A stretch of DNA of 56,580 bases from Aquimarina sp. RZ0 (lineage in GTDB: Bacteria > Bacteroidota > Bacteroidia > Flavobacteriales > Flavobacteriaceae), in the NCBI RefSeq assembly GCF_008370685.1, contig NZ_VTZU01000045.1, positions 1 to 56,580 on the forward strand, in the 5' to 3' direction. Below the pieces are notes generated by a model. It saw nothing but the letters and a program-made list of their open reading frames with translations, was not told the DNA's origin and made no database searches. Shown here one piece after another: positions 53,335 through 56,580 of this stretch. The position numbers were made by a program, and so were the translations under genes. The stretch's first letter is position 1. Every line of letters starts with the position of its first letter.

Positions 53335-53889
53335 ATGCATAAGAGTATATATAATGGAGATTTTAGAATAAGCTCAGAAGACTTTGAATTTGAGTATCAA
53401 AAAAAGCTCACCAATAAGCTTGATGATCTCAAAGAAGATTTTGATCAAAAAATTCTAAATGAAATTGTCTTATGGAAAGTAAATAGATATGCTTTATTTT
53501 CCAACGATCTCATTTCGAAAATTAATGCAATCAATCCAAATGAAACGAAACCTAATAAAGAAAAAGTAAGTGATATTCTAACCGGGCTATTAAAAACGAA
53601 AGGGGTAGGGTTGCCAATGGCATCAACTATTCTAAGGTTTAGAAATCCAAATCTATTTCAAATAATTGATCAGCGTGTGTTTCGTATTATTTACCCAAAA
53701 GAAACTTTAAAATTAAGTACTTATAATTCTGATAAGAATATTAAATTTCAAGTGGATCTATATCTAAAATATTTAAAAGACCTTCAGGATGTTTGTAAGA
53801 GACTGGATATTCCGTTTGAAAAATCTGATCGTATTTTGTTTATGGCGGATCGCAGAATAAACAATAAACATAAGCTTAATAACTACTAG
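53335..53889 (+). CDS. HhH-GPD-like protein (DNA-glycosylase-fold core)
   Basis: The protein is 184 residues. The central block SDILTGLLKTKGVGLPMASTILRFRNPNLFQIIDQRVFRIIYPKE (about 82-125) matches the helix-hairpin-helix-GPD pattern (GVG..MAS.IL, then a conserved Asp in IIDQRVFR). This is the DNA-glycosylase superfamily catalytic region, with Asp about 116 in the catalytic position. It lacks the C-terminal Fe-S cysteines and the N-terminal domain of full glycosylases, so it is a minimal or divergent member. A perfect 15-bp hairpin separates it from the TraB-like gene. Confidence 0.5.
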   Translation: MHKSIYNGDFRISSEDFEFEYQKKLTNKLDDLKEDFDQKILNEIVLWKVNRYALFSNDLISKINAINPNETKPNKEKVSDILTGLLKTKGVGLPMASTILRFRNPNLFQIIDQRVFRIIYPKETLKLSTYNSDKNIKFQVDLYLKYLKDLQDVCKRLDIPFEKSDRILFMADRRINNKHKLNNY

Positions 53890-53922
53890 CAACTAATGGA
53901 ATAAAAATATTCCATTAGTTGC
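53889..53922 (+). promoter_or_regulatory. Perfect 15-bp hairpin between HhH and TraB-like genes
   Basis: GCAACTAATGGAATA (53889-53903) pairs with TATTCCATTAGTTGC (53908-53922), with an AAAA loop. It begins at the stop of one gene and ends 22 nt before the next ATG. There is no U-tract. Confidence 0.7.
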
Positions 53923-53944
53923 GTTAGCCAATTAAACAACTACC

Positions 53945-54610
53945 ATGGGTAATCTAAATCTGGTTTTTACAATGCATAAACAGAATGGAGAATGTAATCC
54001 AGATACATTGTATGAAATTATAGAGATAATAAGTCCTGAAATAATATTTGAAGAACTCTCTCTTGCTAATTTTGATGAAGCCTATAATGCAAAGACTCTA
54101 ATTACATTAGAAACAACTGCGATAAAAAAGTACTTAAAAAGTAATAACATAAAAAACTTTCCAGTTGACACTTACGATTTGCCAGATCATTACTATGATA
54201 ATTTGGATCATATGTTCAGTGAATTGCTTTATAGTTCTATATTTCAAGAGTCAAATGAATTAAGATATTTATTAGAAAAACAATCATCTTTTATTAGATC
54301 AGGCGGTTTCGCTTTTTTAAATAGCGATAAGAACACTGAAATTTTTGAGGGAATGGATATTTTAAAAGAAAAATTATTGAAGAAAATTAATAATGAGAAA
54401 CTTTATAATATCGCTAAACTAGAAAAAGAAGTAATTAGAAAACGTGAAAACGAAATATTGAATACCATATACAACTATAGCGAGAAACATACATATAAAC
54501 AAGCCCTTCTTTTTATTGGCTCAGGGCATAGAAAGACAATTATGGATAAGATCGAAAAACGAAAGAAAAAGGAAGAAAACAAAGTAAATTGGATTTTTTC
54601 ATTGCCATAA
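53945..54610 (+). CDS. TraB/Tiki-superfamily-like protein
   Basis: The protein is 221 residues with no signal peptide. The N-terminus LNLVFTMHKQNGECNPDTLYEIIEIISPEIIFEELS matches the TraB/PrgY/Tiki start pattern: a His (His11) after a beta strand, then PE..FEE (Glu36/Glu37). LITLETTAIKKYL and FPVDTYD follow, and near the C-terminus LLFIGSGHRKTIMDKI holds a GxGH motif (His195), as in the last conserved block. The superfamily contains metal-dependent hydrolases (TIKI protease, EreA, ChaN-like). This member is short and cytosolic. The assignment is by motif recall and needs a profile search. Confidence 0.5.
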   Translation: MGNLNLVFTMHKQNGECNPDTLYEIIEIISPEIIFEELSLANFDEAYNAKTLITLETTAIKKYLKSNNIKNFPVDTYDLPDHYYDNLDHMFSELLYSSIFQESNELRYLLEKQSSFIRSGGFAFLNSDKNTEIFEGMDILKEKLLKKINNEKLYNIAKLEKEVIRKRENEILNTIYNYSEKHTYKQALLFIGSGHRKTIMDKIEKRKKKEENKVNWIFSLP

Positions 54611-54729
54611 GATCAAAGACTAAAAATACTAGATTCTGTACAAGATGCGATAGATTCAAGTATTATCAAAAAGAATTAATAGATTTGTTAGAGACTAAAG
54701 TGAATTTTTACTAAAAATTCAATAAAAAA

Positions 54730-54914
54730 ATGCTACTAAAATTATTTAAAAAACCACATTTACTTTTCTGGAGCGTTATTCCTTGTATTGCTGTTTCTAT
54801 CTTTTTCATAAGACGGAGCAAACATTAGATGTAAATATTCATGCCACCTATTTTGTTTTTTGGATTTACGGGACTTATATATTTTTTTCAGGTATAGAGA
54901 AAATGGTAAAATAA
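54730..54914 (+). pseudogene. Frameshifted small membrane protein with COX1-like HxTYFV motif
   Basis: From ATG 54730 the frame gives MLLKLFKKPHLLFWSVIPCI, then about 8 hydrophobic residues and a stop at 54826-54828. In the next frame, starting near 54805, the protein continues: HKTEQTLDVNIHATYFVFWI, then IYFFSGIEKMVK and a stop at 54912-54914. Flavobacterial small membrane proteins with a TLDINIHDTYFVI-type segment exist, resembling a piece of cytochrome oxidase subunit I. The simplest reading is one frame-disrupting change in a gene of about 60 codons or more that may also be truncated. Confidence 0.45.
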
Positions 54915-55022
54915 AAAGTTTAATAAATCAAGATTATTCTGCATATCAATAATTAATCGGGGAAATAAACTCTATTATTTTAGTTTTTTTAGTAATTTAG
55001 AAGCAACGTAAAAAAATATAAG

Positions 55023-55062
55023 AATACCCCATATTCAGTTTAACCCTGAGTATGGGGTATTT
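55023..55062 (+). terminator. Terminator-like hairpin before thiaminase-like gene
   Basis: AATACCCCATA (55023-55033) pairs with TATGGGGTATT (55051-55061), and TCAG pairs with CTGA within. It is followed by TTTTGTT. It probably ends transcription from the remnant region. Confidence 0.75.
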
Positions 55063-55170
55063 TGTTCAAATAAATGATAACAAAAACTAGAGTGCAAATG
55101 CTTTGGCATATACCATACAAATCCGTTATCGGCAATCAGGCAAAATGACTAACTAATTAAATATATATTT

Positions 55171-56361
55171 ATGCCATTTAGATTACTTAAATTAACGCTT
55201 ATTACATTATGGTTTATTGGATGTAGCACAATGAAAAATGTGAGTAAATCATCTGATATTATCAAAACTGATGAAATACCTGAAATTAACGTTGCTCTAT
55301 ATCCATATTTATTTGAAGAATATGAGAACAAATCCAAATCAATACTTACTAGTTTATGGAAAGCAAAGCATCCAAATGTTAAATTAAATTTTGTTAAATA
55401 TAATTCATACAAAGAAGCCCCTCCGACCAAAGTAGATGTATTTGTGATGGATGCATTATATATAAGCTCTTTTGCAGAAAAAAAATGGATATTACCGATT
55501 GGAGAGAAACATATTGAGAATAAAAGTGATTTACTTCCTCACTCTCTGGAAGGCTGTTTTTATGACGGTCAGTGCTTTGGAATTCCTCAGTTTGGTTGTG
55601 CCAATATTTTATACTACCGGAATGAAGATAAAGAGATTAGAGATTGTAATACGCTTGAAGACTTATACAAAATAATAGGCAAAGCAAATTATGATAGTGA
55701 AAAACCACCAAATGAAACAGGGCTACTAATAGATCTATCAAGCGGAACATCAAACATCTGTTTCTATATTGAAGCGTTTATGGACAAAACAGGTGTTTAT
55801 TCAGCGAATCCTAAACTAGCACTACCATACTCTTTAGACAAAGAATCGCTAAGCAATGTTAAAAAACTGGTAGATATGGGAGGTGAAAAGTCTAGAGATT
55901 GGTTACCAAAAAGAGCTGAGTGGTTTAGTAATGGATCAGGAAGATGTTATGTTGGTTTCACAGAAAATATGTTTCAAATGGAACAAACAAACCTGGAGAA
56001 CATTTCCATGAAGCTTATTCCATCATATATTGACTCTAATGTGGATTTATTCTTCATGGATGCCGCAGTAATAAATGCGAATGTTGGAAAATCAACTAAA
56101 AAAAGAGAACTAGCGATAGCATTAGTTAATTTGATATCATCAACTGAGCATATGGTAAAGAGTTGTCAAAATGGAAATAATGCATTTTATTATATGCCAG
56201 CAAGGAAAAGTATTTTTGAAACACTCAAAACACAATACCCTAAATACTCCGAGATGTTCGAATTGATCAAAATATCGAAGCCAAAGACCTTTAGATTAGG
56301 CAAAGAAGCTTTTGATAAAATTAATTATAAAGACTTAATGGAAACTGTAATATTTAATTGA
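55171..56361 (+). CDS. Thiaminase I-like (thiamine pyridinylase) lipoprotein
   Basis: The protein is 396 residues with a lipobox FIGC (Cys18). It has a periplasmic-binding-protein-like fold. VALYPYLFEEY (41-51), WKAKHPNVKLNFVKYNSYKEAPPTKVDVFVMDALY (63-97) and PHSLEGCFYDGQCFGIPQ (123-140, with Cys129) match the thiaminase I family as I recall it; Cys129 would be the nucleophile (Cys113 in the Paenibacillus enzyme), and Glu265 in GFTENMF may be its general base. The enzyme splits thiamine and swaps its thiazole for a base. Lipid attachment suggests a periplasmic or surface enzyme. A solute-binding role cannot be excluded. Confidence 0.72.
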   Translation: MPFRLLKLTLITLWFIGCSTMKNVSKSSDIIKTDEIPEINVALYPYLFEEYENKSKSILTSLWKAKHPNVKLNFVKYNSYKEAPPTKVDVFVMDALYISSFAEKKWILPIGEKHIENKSDLLPHSLEGCFYDGQCFGIPQFGCANILYYRNEDKEIRDCNTLEDLYKIIGKANYDSEKPPNETGLLIDLSSGTSNICFYIEAFMDKTGVYSANPKLALPYSLDKESLSNVKKLVDMGGEKSRDWLPKRAEWFSNGSGRCYVGFTENMFQMEQTNLENISMKLIPSYIDSNVDLFFMDAAVINANVGKSTKKRELAIALVNLISSTEHMVKSCQNGNNAFYYMPARKSIFETLKTQYPKYSEMFELIKISKPKTFRLGKEAFDKINYKDLMETVIFN

Positions 56362-56468
56362 AACCCTGATAACAATAAGATAACAAATAACAATCATCTA
56401 TCGGCTGACTAAAATTGTTGTACAAACTTATAAGTTCAGTAAGCTACTTCGGATGGAAGTGTAATTAT

Positions 56469-56485
56469 AACCCTGTCTCAGGGTT
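56469..56485. promoter_or_regulatory. 7-bp stem-loop next to a large palindrome
   Basis: AACCCTG/CAGGGTT with a TCT loop directly abuts the 50-bp palindrome at 56486-56535. Confidence 0.6.
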
Positions 56486-56535
56486 AAGCCCCAGGAGGGC
56501 TCTGGAAGCTAGCTTCCAGAGCCCTCCTGGGGCTT
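56486..56535. repeat. Perfect 50-bp GC-rich palindrome
   Basis: Two 25-bp arms are fully complementary with no loop (centre between 56510 and 56511). It begins AAGCCCCAGGAGGGCTC and ends GAGCCCTCCTGGGGCTT. Its GC content is far above the neighbouring AT-rich DNA. It lies about 125 bp after the thiaminase-like gene. It is too perfect and GC-rich to be an ordinary terminator here and has no T-tract. Confidence 0.85.
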
Positions 56536-56580
56536 GGTCGCTAAATCGAGTGCTATCCGATCCCCAAATTTAATATATAA

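Larger units (their letters stand above)
54611..55170. other. Gap of 560 bp with gene remnants
   Basis: Just after the TraB-like gene (about 54614-54679), one plus-strand frame reads QRLKILDSVQDAIDSSIIKKN followed by a stop, possibly the tail of a lost gene. A frameshifted small membrane gene follows at 54730-54914, then a terminator at 55023-55062. The rest is AT-rich upstream sequence of the thiaminase-like gene; no TPP riboswitch pattern was seen. Confidence 0.45.

Noticed and set aside
55021..55170. Possible TPP riboswitch upstream of the thiaminase-like gene
   Set aside because: The conserved thi-box pieces (CTGAGA and the GATAATGCC-type helix) are absent; only a terminator-like hairpin is present.
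56469..56535. Integron attC or CRISPR-type repeat at the window end
   Set aside because: No GTTRRRY/RYYYAAC core sites and no repeated spacer pattern; it is a single palindrome plus one small hairpin.

Overview
The window looks like chromosomal DNA of a marine-type Flavobacteriaceae bacterium (phylum Bacteroidota). It is AT-rich. Two secreted proteins end in type IX secretion (T9SS) sorting domains. There are SusC/TonB-type outer-membrane proteins, a GLPGLI-family protein, 2TM-domain proteins, DUF2807/PspC and MoxR/DUF58 operons, and many lipoproteins and signal peptides of Bacteroidota type. Few genes have a recognisable Shine-Dalgarno sequence. The genus is not decidable from sequence alone; Aquimarina-like is a guess. 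I saw no rRNA, tRNA or CRISPR.

Layout. 1-68: 5' end of an IS3-family orfA cut by the window edge. 249-5834 (minus): a tight five-gene operon of a 69-residue secreted peptide, an SdpA-like membrane-anchored protein, an SdpB/HTTM-like membrane protein, an S41 peptidase and a TonB-type outer-membrane protein. A perfect 18-bp hairpin separates the peptide gene from the rest. This is the best candidate for an undescribed peptide production/maturation system. 5835-6997 is gene-poor. 6998-9421: fabV and trxB. 10182-11306: a lipoprotein with an HEXXH motif. 11534-17560 (minus): PadR-PspC-DUF2807 envelope-stress-type genes with a DUF4440 protein, a small M50-like protease and a DUF4870 protein. 17715-21547: thioesterase-like protein, serine hydrolase, AIM24 protein, a 65-residue protein and OxyR (Cys199/Cys208 conserved). 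22090-28063: two T9SS-exported proteins flanking a TPR/LuxR-type regulator; both carry an upstream array of GTTAAC boxes. 28973-35957: MoxR/DUF58/DUF4350/DUF4129/SpoIIM operon, divergent from an RDD gene. 36025-40197: cyclophilin, NUDIX CoA pyrophosphatase, acyltransferase and beta-propeller lipoprotein. 40445-41029: beta/gamma-crystallin-like lipoprotein. 41341-45335 (minus): LytS-type kinase fused to a 2TM domain, four free-standing 2TM proteins and a LytTR response regulator. 45386-50739: TPR-like protein, TonB receptor, GLPGLI protein and NDH-2. 51043-52999: ECF sigma factor with a membrane partner, then an unknown membrane protein. 53335-56580 is accessory-looking: an HhH-GPD-like protein, a TraB/Tiki-like protein, a broken small membrane gene, a thiaminase-I-like lipoprotein and a perfect GC-rich 50-bp palindrome.

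Repeats. A 162-bp non-coding element with about 25-bp imperfect terminal inverted repeats occurs three times (11322-11483, 24739-24900, 42725-42886) with at most one difference between copies, so it behaves like a recently active MITE. The third copy interrupts a second dispersed repeat whose uninterrupted relative lies at 52255-52334. A third, palindromic element is at 28714-28860. Long perfect inverted repeats without U-tracts sit just upstream of several start codons (about 5.6, 18.2, 48.5 and 53.9 kb).
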